A program made the position numbers and the translations under genes. Of a stretch of DNA of 64,000 nucleotides, positions 19,444-28,662 are shown one piece after another. Origin of the DNA: Thermomonas brevis. Lineage in GTDB: Bacteria > Pseudomonadota > Gammaproteobacteria > Xanthomonadales > Xanthomonadaceae. Below the pieces are notes generated by a model. The model was not told the origin of the DNA. It saw only the letters and a list, made by a program, of their open reading frames with translations, and searched no databases. The stretch covers positions 1,736,001 to 1,800,000 of the forward strand of contig NZ_CP060711.1 in the NCBI RefSeq assembly GCF_014395425.1. The letters are read 5' to 3'. The number at the start of each line of letters is the position of its first letter. Position 1 is the stretch's first letter.

Positions 19444-20625
19444 ATGAACACGACACCCGCCACAACTGCATCCCCCGCAACATCCACGCCGCTGTGGGTG
19501 TACGCGCTGCTGGCCTTCGTCGCCACCGCCGGCTTCTTCTACATCAACATCATGTCGGCGATCGTCGATGGCCTAGTCACTGGCTGGGGCTTCGACAACG
19601 CGCAGGCCGGCACCGTCGCCGCCGCCAACATCTACGGTGCCAGCGCCGGCGCGCTGACCGCCGCGCTGGTAGTGCGCAAGCTGCGCTGGCGGCCGACGCT
19701 GGCGCTGCTGCTGGGCGTGCTGCTGTTGCTCGACATCGCCTCCGTCGCGGTGCGCGAACCGACTCCGCTGACGCTGCTGCGCGCCGTGCACGGCTTCGTC
19801 GGCGGCATGGCGGTGGGCATCTCGTACTCGGTGATGGCGCGCACGCAGTCGCCGGATCGCGCCTTCGGCATGTTGCTGCTGGTGCAGTTCGGCTTGGCCG
19901 GGCTCGGCCTGATGGTGCTGCCGCCGCTGGTGCCGACGCATGGCGCGCAACTGCTGTTCATGGTGCTGGCCGGCTTTTCCGCCGTTGCGCTGCTGGCCCT
20001 GCCGATGCTGCCGCGCTTCGACGATGCCGCCGCCGCGCAGGACGAGCAACGGCAGGCACTGACCCCGACCGCGCGCCGCACCGCCGCGTTCGCGCTGCTG
20101 GCGATGTTCCTGTTCCAGGGCGGCAACATGGCGCTGTCCGCCTTCATCATCGGGCTGGGCGAACGCTTCGGGCTGGCGCGCGACTTCATCAGTCACACGC
20201 TGGGCTGGGCGACGTGGATCGGCGCGCTGGGCGCGGTGGCCGTCATCGCGATGGGCACGCCGCGCAACCGGCTGCACCCGCTGCTGGTGGCCTTCGCGCT
20301 GACACTGGTCGGCACCGCCGCATTTTTCTGGAGCGGCAGCAAGGCGGTGTTCTTCGCCGCCAACGTCGGCACCGCGATCACCTGGTCGTTCGTGGTGCCC
20401 TGCCTGTTCGGCATGCTCTCGAAGATCGACCATAGCGGCCGGCTGGCGACGCTGGCCGGCTTCGTTTCCAAGATGGGCCTGGCCTCCGGCCCGCTGCTGG
20501 CCGGCTGGGTGCTGCGCGGCGGCGGCGATCACGCGCTCATCGCCACCGCCCTGACCATACTCGCGCTGTCCGCCGTCGCCACGCTGGCGGGCGCGCATCG
20601 CCTCGACAAGGAATCCGCACCATGA
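19444..20625 (+). CDS. MFS transporter
   Basis: 393 aa with about twelve hydrophobic segments, starting at the ATG at 19444 (a GTG directly before it is also in frame). Typical MFS features: basic loop between TM2 and TM3 (VRKLRWRPT), a helix break with a basic central loop (about 195-215), and Gly-rich TM4 and TM5. No substrate-specific motif is recognised. The stop overlaps the start of gabD by 4 bp (ATGA), so it is probably the inner-membrane permease for a compound that feeds succinate semialdehyde, such as GABA or a precursor. Confidence 0.85.
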   Translation: MNTTPATTASPATSTPLWVYALLAFVATAGFFYINIMSAIVDGLVTGWGFDNAQAGTVAAANIYGASAGALTAALVVRKLRWRPTLALLLGVLLLLDIASVAVREPTPLTLLRAVHGFVGGMAVGISYSVMARTQSPDRAFGMLLLVQFGLAGLGLMVLPPLVPTHGAQLLFMVLAGFSAVALLALPMLPRFDDAAAAQDEQRQALTPTARRTAAFALLAMFLFQGGNMALSAFIIGLGERFGLARDFISHTLGWATWIGALGAVAVIAMGTPRNRLHPLLVAFALTLVGTAAFFWSGSKAVFFAANVGTAITWSFVVPCLFGMLSKIDHSGRLATLAGFVSKMGLASGPLLAGWVLRGGGDHALIATALTILALSAVATLAGAHRLDKESAP

Positions 20626-22082
20626 GCCTCGTTCTTTCCGATCCCGACCTGCTGCGCCAGCGTGCGCTCATCGACGGGGAGTGGTTCGATGCCGACAACG
20701 GCAACGCCTGCGACGTGACCAATCCCGCCAGCGGCGAACTGCTCGGCACGGTGCCAGACATGGGCGCGGACGAAACCCGCCGCGCCATCGACGCCGCGCA
20801 TGCCGCGTTTCCCGCATGGGCGAAAAAAACAGCGAAGGAACGCGCGCAGATCCTGCGCCGCATGTTTGATCTGATGCTGCAGCATCAGGACGACCTCGCC
20901 GCGCTGATGACCGCTGAGCAGGGCAAGCCGCTGGCGGAAGCGAAAGGCGAGGTCGCGTATTCGGCCAGCTTCCTCGAATGGTTCGGCGAGGAAGCCAAGC
21001 GCATGTACGGCGACACCATCCCCGGCCACGCCGGCGACAAGCGCATCCTCACGCTGCGCCAGCCAGTGGGCGTGGTCGCCGCGATCACGCCGTGGAACTT
21101 CCCCTCGGCGATGCTCGGCCGCAAGATCGGCCCGGCGCTGGCGGCGGGCTGCACCGTGGTCTGCAAGCCGGCGACCCAGACCCCGTTCTCGGCGCTGGCG
21201 CTCGGCGTGATCGCGCAGCGCGCCGGGCTGCCGCCGGGCGTGCTCAACATCGTCACCGGCCATGACGCCGCCGCCATCGGCGAGGAGATGACCGGCAACC
21301 CGAAGGTGCGCAAGCTCAGCTTCACCGGCTCCACTGCGGTCGGCAAGCGGCTGATGGCGCAGTGCGCCGAGGGCATGAAGCGCGTGTCGCTGGAGCTGGG
21401 CGGCAACGCGCCCTTCATCGTGTTCGACGACGCCGATCTCGACGCGGCGGTCGCCGGTGCGATTGCCAGCAAGTACCGCAACACCGGGCAGACCTGCGTC
21501 TGCGCCAACCGCCTGTTCGTGCAGGAAGGGGTATATGAGGCGTTCGCGGAAAAACTCGTTGCGGCGGTGGCGGCGCTGCGCGTCGGCGACGGCTTGCAGG
21601 GCGCAACGGATCAAGGCCCGCTGATCGATGCCAAGGCGCTGGCGAAGGTGGAGGAGCACGTCGCCGATGCGACGGCGAAGGGCGCGCGCGTCGCCACCGG
21701 CGGCAAGCGCCACGCGCTGGGCAGCACCTTCTTCGAGCCGACCGTGCTGCTGGACGTCGATGCCGGCATGCTGATCGCGCGGGAGGAAACCTTCGGCCCG
21801 GTCGCGCCGCTGTTCCGCTTCCAGACGGAAGACGAGGTGATCGCCATGGCGAACGCTACCGAATTCGGCCTCGCCGGCTATTTCTACACCCGCGACTTGG
21901 CGCGTAGCTGGCGCGTCTCCGAAGCGCTGGAATGCGGCATCGTCGGCATCAACACCGGCCTGATCTCCACCGAGGTCGCGCCGTTCGGCGGGGTGAAGCA
22001 GTCCGGCACGGGCCGCGAGGGATCCAAGTACGGATTGAACGATTACACCGAACTCAAGTACGTCTGCGTCGGCGGCGTGTAG
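20622..22082 (+). CDS. gabD: Succinate-semialdehyde dehydrogenase (NADP+)
   Basis: 486 aa aldehyde dehydrogenase. Family motifs: ITPWNFP, FTGSTAVGKRL, general-base Glu258 in LELGGNAP, nucleophile Cys292 in NTGQTCVCANR (the CxC pair is characteristic of bacterial GabD), EETFGPVAPLF, and a C-terminal GGVKQSGTGREGSKYGLNDY. These features point to the GabD branch. It oxidises succinate semialdehyde to succinate. It is translationally coupled to the MFS gene and works with GabT at 9426 to complete GABA degradation to the TCA cycle. Confidence 0.92.
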   Translation: MSLVLSDPDLLRQRALIDGEWFDADNGNACDVTNPASGELLGTVPDMGADETRRAIDAAHAAFPAWAKKTAKERAQILRRMFDLMLQHQDDLAALMTAEQGKPLAEAKGEVAYSASFLEWFGEEAKRMYGDTIPGHAGDKRILTLRQPVGVVAAITPWNFPSAMLGRKIGPALAAGCTVVCKPATQTPFSALALGVIAQRAGLPPGVLNIVTGHDAAAIGEEMTGNPKVRKLSFTGSTAVGKRLMAQCAEGMKRVSLELGGNAPFIVFDDADLDAAVAGAIASKYRNTGQTCVCANRLFVQEGVYEAFAEKLVAAVAALRVGDGLQGATDQGPLIDAKALAKVEEHVADATAKGARVATGGKRHALGSTFFEPTVLLDVDAGMLIAREETFGPVAPLFRFQTEDEVIAMANATEFGLAGYFYTRDLARSWRVSEALECGIVGINTGLISTEVAPFGGVKQSGTGREGSKYGLNDYTELKYVCVGGV

Positions 22083-22090
22083 GCATTTTT

Positions 22091-22176
22091 GACGCGGATC
22101 AACGCGGAAAAAGCCGGATCAAGCAAACGCCCCTTTGGTTTCTTTATCCGCGTCCCATCCGCGTTGATCCGCGTTC
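22091..22176. repeat. Palindromic repeat, family B
   Basis: GACGCGGATCAACGCGGA at the left pairs with TCCGCGTTGATCCGCGTTC at the right, about 45 nt apart; the interior also has GCCGGATCAAG. The element fills most of the gap between convergent gabD and bioF and may act as a two-way terminator. A second copy is at 45741. Confidence 0.85.
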
Positions 22177-22208
22177 AGAACCGCTCTCCATACGCGCACC
22201 GCGCAGCA

Positions 22209-23432
22209 TCACACCACGACGGCACCGGACGACGCACCGGCCTGTGCGTAATCGCGGGCGCGCGCCAGCGCATCGACCAGCTTGTCGACATCGCCATCCG
22301 CATGCGCGGCCGACAGCGTGACGCGCAGCCGCGCGCTGCCTTCCGGCACCGTTGGCGGGCGGATCGCCGCGACCCAGAAACCCATGCGTTCCAGTGCCGC
22401 CGCCATCGCCACGGCGACCGCATCGTTGCCGCAGAGCAGCGGCTGGATCGGCGTGTCCGACGGCAGCAGGTCCAGCCCGTGCCGGCGCGCGCCGGCGCGG
22501 AACCTCTGCACCAACGCGGCGAGCTTCTCGCGCCGCCAGTGCTCGCGCCGCGCCAGCTTCACCGCCGCCAGCGATGCCGCAGCCTGCGCCGGCGGCAGCG
22601 CGGTGGTGTAGATGTAGGGCCGTGCGGTTTCGGCCAGATGGCGCACCAGATCGGCATCGCCCGCGACCACCGCGCCGTAGCTGCCCAGCGCCTTGCCCAG
22701 CGTGACCAACCGTAATGGCACCGCGGCGGCATCGAGGCCGGCATCGGCAATGCTGCCGCGCCCCTCCTCGCCCAGCACGCCGATGCCGTGCGCATCATCC
22801 ACGTACAACGTCGCATGCTGCACGCGCGCGACCAGCGCCAGCTGCTTCAGCGGCGCGACGTCGCCATCCATGCTGAACACGCCGTCAGTGGCGAGCAGCG
22901 CAGCGCCGTCCGGCGTCATTCGCAGCTGCCGCAGCGCGCCTTCGGGATCGGCGTGGGGATAGCGGCGCAGCGCGCAGCCGGCCAGCCGCGCGCCGTCGAT
23001 CAAACTGGCGTGGTTGAGCTTGTCCTGCACGCACACATCGGCCCTGCCGAGCAACGCCTGCACCACCGCGAGGTTGGCCATGTAACCGCTGCCGAACAAC
23101 AGCGCCGACGGCACGCCCAGCCAGTCGGCGACTTCGCGCTCCAGCGCCTCGTGTTCGGCGTGGTGGCCGCAGACCAGGTGAGAGGCCATGCCGCCCGCGC
23201 CCTCGCGCGAGACCACGTCCTGCAACGCGCCGGCCACCGCGAACTGCTGCGACAGGCCGAGATAGTCGTTGCCGCAGAAGTTCAGCAACCAGCGCGGCAC
23301 ACCGTCCGCGCCCGCCACTTCGCAGCGCGCGCCATCGCGGCGCAGGACGGTGCGGCGGATGCGGATGCGGTGTTCGCCGATGCGCTGCTCGCGCTGCGCG
23401 GCGATGCGGGCGGGCAGCGACTCGCGCGGCAC
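22209..23432 (-). CDS. bioF: 8-amino-7-oxononanoate synthase
   Basis: 407 aa, alpha-oxoamine synthase family: [37 protein letters not shown], the [11 protein letters not shown] segment and Schiff-base lysine K247 in [10 protein letters not shown]. It condenses pimeloyl-ACP/CoA with alanine in biotin synthesis. It starts 3 bp after the bioB stop, so both form one operon. In the common xanthomonad order bioH and bioC follow bioF directly; here the transcript runs into a 14-kb block first. Confidence 0.94.
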   Translation of the reverse strand: MPRESLPARIAAQREQRIGEHRIRIRRTVLRRDGARCEVAGADGVPRWLLNFCGNDYLGLSQQFAVAGALQDVVSREGAGGMASHLVCGHHAEHEALEREVADWLGVPSALLFGSGYMANLAVVQALLGRADVCVQDKLNHASLIDGARLAGCALRRYPHADPEGALRQLRMTPDGAALLATDGVFSMDGDVAPLKQLALVARVQHATLYVDDAHGIGVLGEEGRGSIADAGLDAAAVPLRLVTLGKALGSYGAVVAGDADLVRHLAETARPYIYTTALPPAQAAASLAAVKLARREHWRREKLAALVQRFRAGARRHGLDLLPSDTPIQPLLCGNDAVAVAMAAALERMGFWVAAIRPPTVPEGSARLRVTLSAAHADGDVDKLVDALARARDYAQAGASSGAVVV

Positions 23433-23435
23433 GGA

Positions 23436-24470
23436 TCAGGCCGCTTCGGTGATGCCCGCGTGCGCCGTGGCGGTGCAGGCGTCGATGGCGTCGTCGCGGG
23501 CGGCTTCGACCTGCATCGGCCGCAGGCCGAGGCGGGCGAACAGGGCCAGGTCGCGTTCGGTGTCCGGGTTGCCCGTGGTCAAGAGCTTCTCGCCGTAGAA
23601 GATGGAGTTCGCGCCGGCAGTGAAGCACAACGCCTGCAGTTCGTCACTCATGCTTTCGCGGCCGGCGGACAGGCGCACCATCGACCTCGGCATCAGGATG
23701 CGGGCGACCGCGACGGTGCGCACGAACTCGAACGGGTCCAGTTCCACCGTGCCGTGCAGCGGCGTGCCCTCGACCTGCACCAGTCGGTTGATCGGCACCG
23801 AATCCGGATGCGCCGGCAGGTTGGCCAGCGTGCGCAGCAAGCCGGCGCGCTGGCGACGCGATTCGCCCATGCCGACGATGCCTCCGCAGCAGGTCTTCAG
23901 GCCGGCGTCGCGCACCCGCTCCAGCGTGTCGAAGCGATCCTGCATCTCGCGGGTATGGATGATGTCGCCGTAGAACTCGGGATCGGTGTCGAGGTTGTGG
24001 TTGTAGTAATCCAGGCCGGCGTCGCGCAGCGCGTGCGCCTGCTCGCCCGACAGCATGCCGAGCGTGGCGCAGGTTTCCAGGCCCAGCGCCTTCACCTCGC
24101 GGATCATCGCTGCCACCTTGGGGATGTCGCGATCCTTCGGCGAGCGCCACGCTGCGCCCATGCAGAAGCGCGAGGCGCCAGCGGATTTCGCCTGCTTCGC
24201 CTTTTCGACCACCGCGTCCAGCTCAATCAGCTTCGTCGCATCGACGCCGGTGTGGTAGCGCGCCGCCTGCGGGCAATAGCCGCAATCCTCCGGGCAGCCG
24301 CCGGTCTTGACCGACAGCAGCGTCGAAACCTGCACTTCGGCGGGATCGAAATGCAGCCGATGCGCGCTGCCGGCGCGATGCAGCAGCTCGGGGAAGGGCA
24401 GGTCGAACAGCGCTTCGACCTCGCTGCGGCTCCAGTCGTGGCGGATGGGGAAAACGGCGACCTCGGGCAT
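23436..24470 (-). CDS. bioB: Biotin synthase
   Basis: 344 aa radical-SAM enzyme. The [4Fe-4S] motif CxxxCxxC is C59, C63, C66 ([11 protein letters not shown]). The [2Fe-2S] ligand regions [18 protein letters not shown] and [11 protein letters not shown] are present, as is SAGRESM for SAM/dethiobiotin. The start ATG at 24470 gives [13 protein letters not shown]; frames further upstream cross the operator and are unlikely. Inserts sulfur into dethiobiotin, the last step of biotin synthesis. A BirA-like operator lies 60 bp upstream, so repression by biotinyl-AMP-bound BirA is likely. Confidence 0.95.
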   Translation of the reverse strand: MPEVAVFPIRHDWSRSEVEALFDLPFPELLHRAGSAHRLHFDPAEVQVSTLLSVKTGGCPEDCGYCPQAARYHTGVDATKLIELDAVVEKAKQAKSAGASRFCMGAAWRSPKDRDIPKVAAMIREVKALGLETCATLGMLSGEQAHALRDAGLDYYNHNLDTDPEFYGDIIHTREMQDRFDTLERVRDAGLKTCCGGIVGMGESRRQRAGLLRTLANLPAHPDSVPINRLVQVEGTPLHGTVELDPFEFVRTVAVARILMPRSMVRLSAGRESMSDELQALCFTAGANSIFYGEKLLTTGNPDTERDLALFARLGLRPMQVEAARDDAIDACTATAHAGITEAA

Positions 24471-24519
24471 GGGGATTTTCCGACTGACGCGATGCGGGGA
24501 AGCGCGCAGTCTGGGATGC

Positions 24520-25245
24520 ATGCCGGGCACCGTCAACCAATCATCAATCCAGAAAGTTGACGGATGCCTGCGCGCGCCGCTGTGCTGGCTGTTCGCGCCG
24601 CGCTGCGTCGTCTGCGGCGATGCGGGCATGCCGGGGCGCGATCTGTGCGCCGGCTGCCATGCCGATCTTCCCTGGCAGGGTTCTGCCTGTTCCCGCTGCG
24701 CGCTGCCGCTGCCGCAGGCAGGCCTCTGCGGGCAATGCCTGCGACACGCTTCGCCACTCGATGCCGTCCATGCCGCATTCGACTATGCCTTTCCGCTGGA
24801 TCGGCTGCTGCCGAGACTGAAGTTCCATCGCGACTTCGCCGCCGGCCGGGTGCTGGCGCAATGCATGGCCGAGCGCTTCGCCGCGTTGCCGCGACCCGAT
24901 GCATTGGTGCCTTTGCCGCTGCATCGTGCGCGCCTGCGCCGGCGCGGCTACGACCAGGCACTGGAACTGGCGCGCCCGCTGGCGAAGGCGTTGTGTCTGC
25001 CTCTGCGTACCGATGTGCTGCATCGGTCCAAAGCCACTGCCGCGCAGTCGCGATTGGATGCGGACGCGCGGAGACGCAATCTGCGCGGCGCGTTCACGGT
25101 AAATCCGGCTGCGCCGCTGCCGGCGCATGTCGTCCTGCTCGACGACGTGATGACCACCGGCGCCACTCTGCACGCCGCCGCAGCGGCGTTGCGCAACGCC
25201 GGCGTCGCGCGGGTGGAAGCGTGGGTTTGCGCGCGGGTGGCGTAA
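24520..25245 (+). CDS. comF: ComF-family phosphoribosyltransferase-like protein
   Basis: 241 aa from the ATG at 24520; the first 17 codons cross the BirA-like operator, so a later non-ATG start near LRAPLCWLF is possible. N-terminal zinc-finger-like cysteines (CVVCG, CAGC, CSRC, CGQC) are followed by a PRTase domain with the PRPP motif [14 protein letters not shown]. ComF proteins act in DNA uptake/transformation, and related GntX in gluconate use. Adjacent to bioB as in other proteobacteria, where comF/gntX and bioH or bioB are common neighbours. Confidence 0.88.
   Translation: MPGTVNQSSIQKVDGCLRAPLCWLFAPRCVVCGDAGMPGRDLCAGCHADLPWQGSACSRCALPLPQAGLCGQCLRHASPLDAVHAAFDYAFPLDRLLPRLKFHRDFAAGRVLAQCMAERFAALPRPDALVPLPLHRARLRRRGYDQALELARPLAKALCLPLRTDVLHRSKATAAQSRLDADARRRNLRGAFTVNPAAPLPAHVVLLDDVMTTGATLHAAAAALRNAGVARVEAWVCARVA
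24530..24563. promoter_or_regulatory. Probable BirA (biotin repressor) operator
   Basis: Dyad of nonamers CCGTCAACC and AGTTGACGG separated by exactly 16 nt. This is the geometry of the E. coli bio operator (TTGTAAACC-N16-GGTTTACAA), and the central GTxAAC/GTTxAC bases agree. It lies between divergent bioB and comF, 60 bp upstream of bioB. It overlaps codons 4-15 of comF as annotated, so comF could be co-regulated or start further downstream. Confidence 0.75.
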
Positions 25246-25261
25246 CCACGCGACTTGGGAT

Positions 25262-26185
25262 TCAGGCCGCCACGGCCTTGGCCCGCAGCGCGAAGTCCAG
25301 GGCGATGCCGGCGAAGATCGCCATCCCCACCCAGTTGTTGTGCAGGAACGCACGAAAACATTGGTCGCGCTCGCGTCCGCGCGCCAACCCGAACTCCCAG
25401 GCCACCAGCACCACCGCGACGCCCAGCCCGGCCCAGTACCACGCGCCCATGCCGGCATCGCGCCCGACCAACGCCAGCGCGAAGAACATGCAGGCGTACA
25501 GCACGCCTTGCGCGACCAGATCCATCTCGCCGAACAGGATCGCGGTGGACTTCGCCCCCATGCGGATGTCGTCGTCGCGATCCACCATCGCGTACCAGGT
25601 GTCGTAGGCCGTGGCCCAGAAGATGTTGGCGACGTACAGCACCCACGCGATCGGCGGCACCGCCCCGGTCAGCGCGGCGAACCCCATCGGGATGCCCCAG
25701 CCGAACGCCATGCCCAGGTACACCTGCGGCAGGTAGGTGTAGCGCTTCAGGTACGGGTAGCTGGCGGCCAGAAACACGCCGACCACGCTCATGTAGACGG
25801 CGAGGCGGTTCAGCGTCAGCACCAGCGCAAACGCCAGCAGCATCAGCACCGCGAACACCGCCAGCGCTTCGCGTCCGGATACGGCGCCAGTCGCCAGCGG
25901 ACGGTGCTTCGTGCGCTCCACGCTGCCGTCCAGCCAGCGATCGGCGTAATCGTTGATGACGCAGCCGGCCGCGCGGGTCAGCCACACACCCACCGAGAAC
26001 ACGATCAGCGGCCACCACGGCGGCACGCCCTTGGCCGCGATCCACAGCCCCCACCACGTCGGCCACAGCAGCAACAGCCAGCCGATCGGGCGGTCGCCAC
26101 GCACCAACACCCAGTACTGACGCAAGCGTTCGCGCCAATAGGGCTCGGGTTGAGGCTCCGGGGCGGCGTCGCGCGGATGGGACAT
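25262..26185 (-). CDS. ubiA: 4-hydroxybenzoate octaprenyltransferase
   Basis: 307 aa with eight to nine membrane helices. Both prenyltransferase Asp motifs are present: [20 protein letters not shown] (about residues 76-95) and DRDDDIRMG (about 200). It attaches the polyprenyl tail to 4-hydroxybenzoate in ubiquinone synthesis in the inner membrane. It converges on comF with a 16-bp gap and lies just downstream of tRNA-Arg. No ubiC is adjacent. Confidence 0.93.
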   Translation of the reverse strand: MSHPRDAAPEPQPEPYWRERLRQYWVLVRGDRPIGWLLLLWPTWWGLWIAAKGVPPWWPLIVFSVGVWLTRAAGCVINDYADRWLDGSVERTKHRPLATGAVSGREALAVFAVLMLLAFALVLTLNRLAVYMSVVGVFLAASYPYLKRYTYLPQVYLGMAFGWGIPMGFAALTGAVPPIAWVLYVANIFWATAYDTWYAMVDRDDDIRMGAKSTAILFGEMDLVAQGVLYACMFFALALVGRDAGMGAWYWAGLGVAVVLVAWEFGLARGRERDQCFRAFLHNNWVGMAIFAGIALDFALRAKAVAA

Positions 26186-26200
26186 CGTCGATACGGAAAG

Positions 26201-26277
26201 TGGCGCGCCCGGAGGGATTCGAACCCCCGACCAATGGCTTCGGAAGCCACTACTCTATCCGGCTGAGCTACGGGCGC
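26201..26277 (-). tRNA. tRNA-Arg (anticodon CCG)
   Basis: Read on the minus strand: acceptor GCGCCCG pairs with CGGGCGC, D arm GCTC...GAGT, anticodon stem GTGGC/GCCAT with loop TTCCGAA (anticodon CCG, reads CGG), T arm with GGTTCGAATCC, and an encoded 3' CCA. All helices are intact. Confidence 0.96.
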
Positions 26278-26346
26278 GTCGCGTTACCGAAGCGGTAACG
26301 GGCGGCTATTCTCGCATGGATCGCCCGGTTTGCACGCCCCCGCAAC

Positions 26347-26376
26347 GAAACGGCCCGCTTGCGCGGGCCGTTCGTT
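26347..26376 (-). terminator. Rho-independent terminator of the metalloprotease gene
   Basis: ACGGCCCGC / GCGGGCCGT stem with a 4-nt TTGC loop, followed on the minus strand by TTTCGTT and preceded by an A/T run that gives TTCGTTTT on the plus strand. It lies 24 bp beyond the protease stop. Confidence 0.75.
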
Positions 26377-26399
26377 TTGTCGCTTGTCGGTCGAGTCGA

Positions 26400-28049
26400 T
26401 CAGTTGACGCTGACCGCGGACCAGGCGGCCTTGACCGCGCTGGTTTCGGCGGAATCCGCTCCGTAAAGATAAGTGGAAGCCGCAATGGTCGCGGCACGCG
26501 CACCAGCATAGTTCGTGGTGGAGTTCATGTTCACCGTCAATGCGCGATACCAAATCGCACCGGCTTTATCGCGGCCAATGCCGGCGAGCGAGGTATTGCC
26601 GTTGCAAACCAGCTTCGCTGGCGTCAGGTTGGCCCAAGTGCCCGAACCGAAACCAGTCGGGACCACCGCCCCTTCCGCCAGCAGATAGTAGAAGTGATTG
26701 GCCACGCCCGAACTGTAGTGCACGTCGAGATTGCCGAGGGTGCTGGTATAACAATCCGGCGAGGCGCCATCCAGGCTAGGCTTGAACATATAGCGGAGCC
26801 CTTGCATGGCGGCATTGTTGGGGTACAACTTTTCACCGATCACGTAGTCGCCAGGATCGTTGGGATTGTTGGCGTAATACTCGACCATGGTGCCGAAGAT
26901 GTCCGAGGTCGCCTCGTTCAGGCCGCCTGACTCCTTGCTGTAGACCAGGCCCGCAGTGCGGCTGGTGACGCCGTGCGACATTTCGTGGCCGGCCACGTCC
27001 AACGCTACCAGCGGCAGGATCGACGCGCCGTTGTCGCCGTCGCCGAAGGTCATGCAGAAGCAGCCGTCGCTCCAGAACGCGTTTTGATAGTTGCGGCCGT
27101 AGTGGACGCGGCTGATCGCGCCTTCGCCGTCATTGGCGATGCCCATGCGGCCATGCTTGTTCTTGTAGTAATCCCAGGTGGTGGCGATACCGTAGTGAGC
27201 GTCGGCCGCCACGGTCTGGGCGTTGCTGATCACACCGGTACCCCAGACATTGGTGCTGCCGGTGACAAGCGCGCCCATACCGGCCGTCAGCATCGACATG
27301 TTGTGGGTGGCACCGCCGCCGCGGGTGGTGTCTACCATCTGGTAGGTATTACCGCACTTGGCGGTGTTCAGCGTGACCGCGCCCTCGGCCATGGTATTGC
27401 CCGTGCCCACGGCTGCGGTCAGGGTGCAGCTGCTGCCGCCACCCGGACCGGGCTTGGCGGTCTGGATGCTATCCCACTGGTCGAGGATCGCGCCGCTGTT
27501 GGCATCGACGAAATAGTGCATTTCCGTCGGCGTCTGGTCGACCTTGATGCCGTTGAACACCACCTCGTGCGCCAGCACCGGCTCCTTGTTGCGTGCGTAG
27601 ACCACGAGGCGGGACGTCGGCGCGCCGATGAACCGCAGCGCGAAGCGCGCGCCGGCTTCCACGATGGCCTCGTCGGCGTTGATGCGCCCGACCAGGCCCG
27701 GGCGGTTCTCGGTCTCCAGCGCCTGGCTGAACCCACCCAGCTTGCTTTCACGCGAATGAACCACGAAATCACCACCGATCACCGGCAGGTTGTTGAAGGT
27801 GCGCGCATAGCGGACGTGTTCCGTCCCGTCCTTGTCGACGATCACGTCCTTCACGGCGAAAGCATCCGCCGCGGCGCGATGGATCCCCTTGGCATTGTTG
27901 TTGACCAAGACGTTGGCACGGGCCACCACGGCGGCCTTCAAGGCGGCAGCCGCTTCTTCCGGCGTCAGGGGCTTGGTGGCCGTGGAGGCGTGCGCGGAGG
28001 CAATGGCGGAAGCGATAGCGAGGCAGAGCAGACTTGCTTTTACTTTCAT
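26400..28049 (-). CDS. Secreted M4 (thermolysin-type) zinc metalloprotease precursor
   Basis: 549 aa from the ATG that opens a clear signal peptide (LLCLAIASAIASAHA). Residues about 30-200 are the FTP/PepSY-type propeptide (YARTFNNLPVIGGDFVVHS). The catalytic domain carries HEMSH near residue 355 with the second zinc ligand in GGLNEATSD about 20 residues later, and a late catalytic His in NLDVHYSSGVANHFYYLL. Exported and self-processed in this family; degrades extracellular protein. It is a single gene with its own terminator. No C-terminal P-domain or PPC domain is seen. Confidence 0.93.
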   Translation of the reverse strand: MKVKASLLCLAIASAIASAHASTATKPLTPEEAAAALKAAVVARANVLVNNNAKGIHRAAADAFAVKDVIVDKDGTEHVRYARTFNNLPVIGGDFVVHSRESKLGGFSQALETENRPGLVGRINADEAIVEAGARFALRFIGAPTSRLVVYARNKEPVLAHEVVFNGIKVDQTPTEMHYFVDANSGAILDQWDSIQTAKPGPGGGSSCTLTAAVGTGNTMAEGAVTLNTAKCGNTYQMVDTTRGGGATHNMSMLTAGMGALVTGSTNVWGTGVISNAQTVAADAHYGIATTWDYYKNKHGRMGIANDGEGAISRVHYGRNYQNAFWSDGCFCMTFGDGDNGASILPLVALDVAGHEMSHGVTSRTAGLVYSKESGGLNEATSDIFGTMVEYYANNPNDPGDYVIGEKLYPNNAAMQGLRYMFKPSLDGASPDCYTSTLGNLDVHYSSGVANHFYYLLAEGAVVPTGFGSGTWANLTPAKLVCNGNTSLAGIGRDKAGAIWYRALTVNMNSTTNYAGARAATIAASTYLYGADSAETSAVKAAWSAVSVN

Positions 28050-28116
28050 GGCGCGTTCTCCGTGGTGATCGGCCCGACGGCGGTTGGCATGCCGGGAGTG
28101 AGTCGTTGGAATTCCA

Positions 28117-28662
28117 TCAATGTGCAGCACCCGCGCGCAGGCGCCCCGGCGCCGATTCGATGCGGATCGGTACCGGGGCTTGCAACAGGGCATCTTCGAA
28201 CCAAGACACGCGCAGCTGCAGGCCGCGCGGGGAATAACCGATGAAGGCGGCATCGAAGCCGGGCTCCACGGCACGCCGGTAGGCGGTCGCGATCTTGGCG
28301 TTTTCAATCTCCAGCAGGATGCCAAGGCTCTCCGGGCGTGCCAGACCACCGTTGTAATCCTGCAGGATTCGCTTGCAGCGCTGGAAGAACGGCAATTCCT
28401 GATGCCGCCCACGAAGCGCCTTGGCGAAGAATTGGCGATAGTAATAAGTCGGTTGGCGCAGTCGCGGAAGCACCTTCACTACGGCGGTGCCAACGCCGCA
28501 CAACACGCCATCCTCATCTCGCGCGACGCAGATGGCCTGTTGCGCGCGCAGGGCCGCTCCCGCTTCGCTGGCGATGGCCTTGTTGTCCCGCCAGAACGCG
28601 ACCAGCTCTTGCACCAGTTCAGGCGCCACCTGCTTCCAGACCGGGACGAACTCGATCTTCAC
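28117..28662 (-). CDS. GNAT-like protein of unknown function
   Basis: 181 aa. The layout (short N-terminal helix, AQQAICVARDEDGVLCGVGTAVVKVL beta hairpin, later SLGILLEIENAKIATAYRRAVEPG and FIGYSPRG) resembles an N-acyltransferase fold, but the usual acetyl-CoA Q/RxxGxG/A loop is not evident; a family cannot be named. There is no signal peptide, so it is cytoplasmic. The start ATG overlaps the EF-hand gene stop by 4 bp, making it the last gene of the TIGR03032/EF-hand operon. It may modify a partner from this operon, but that is inference only. Confidence 0.6.
   Translation of the reverse strand: MKIEFVPVWKQVAPELVQELVAFWRDNKAIASEAGAALRAQQAICVARDEDGVLCGVGTAVVKVLPRLRQPTYYYRQFFAKALRGRHQELPFFQRCKRILQDYNGGLARPESLGILLEIENAKIATAYRRAVEPGFDAAFIGYSPRGLQLRVSWFEDALLQAPVPIRIESAPGRLRAGAAH

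Noticed and set aside
26201..26277. tRNA-Arg as an attachment site for an integrated element
   Set aside because: No integrase gene and no repeat of the tRNA 3' end was noticed nearby; flanking genes (ubiA, protease) look chromosomal.
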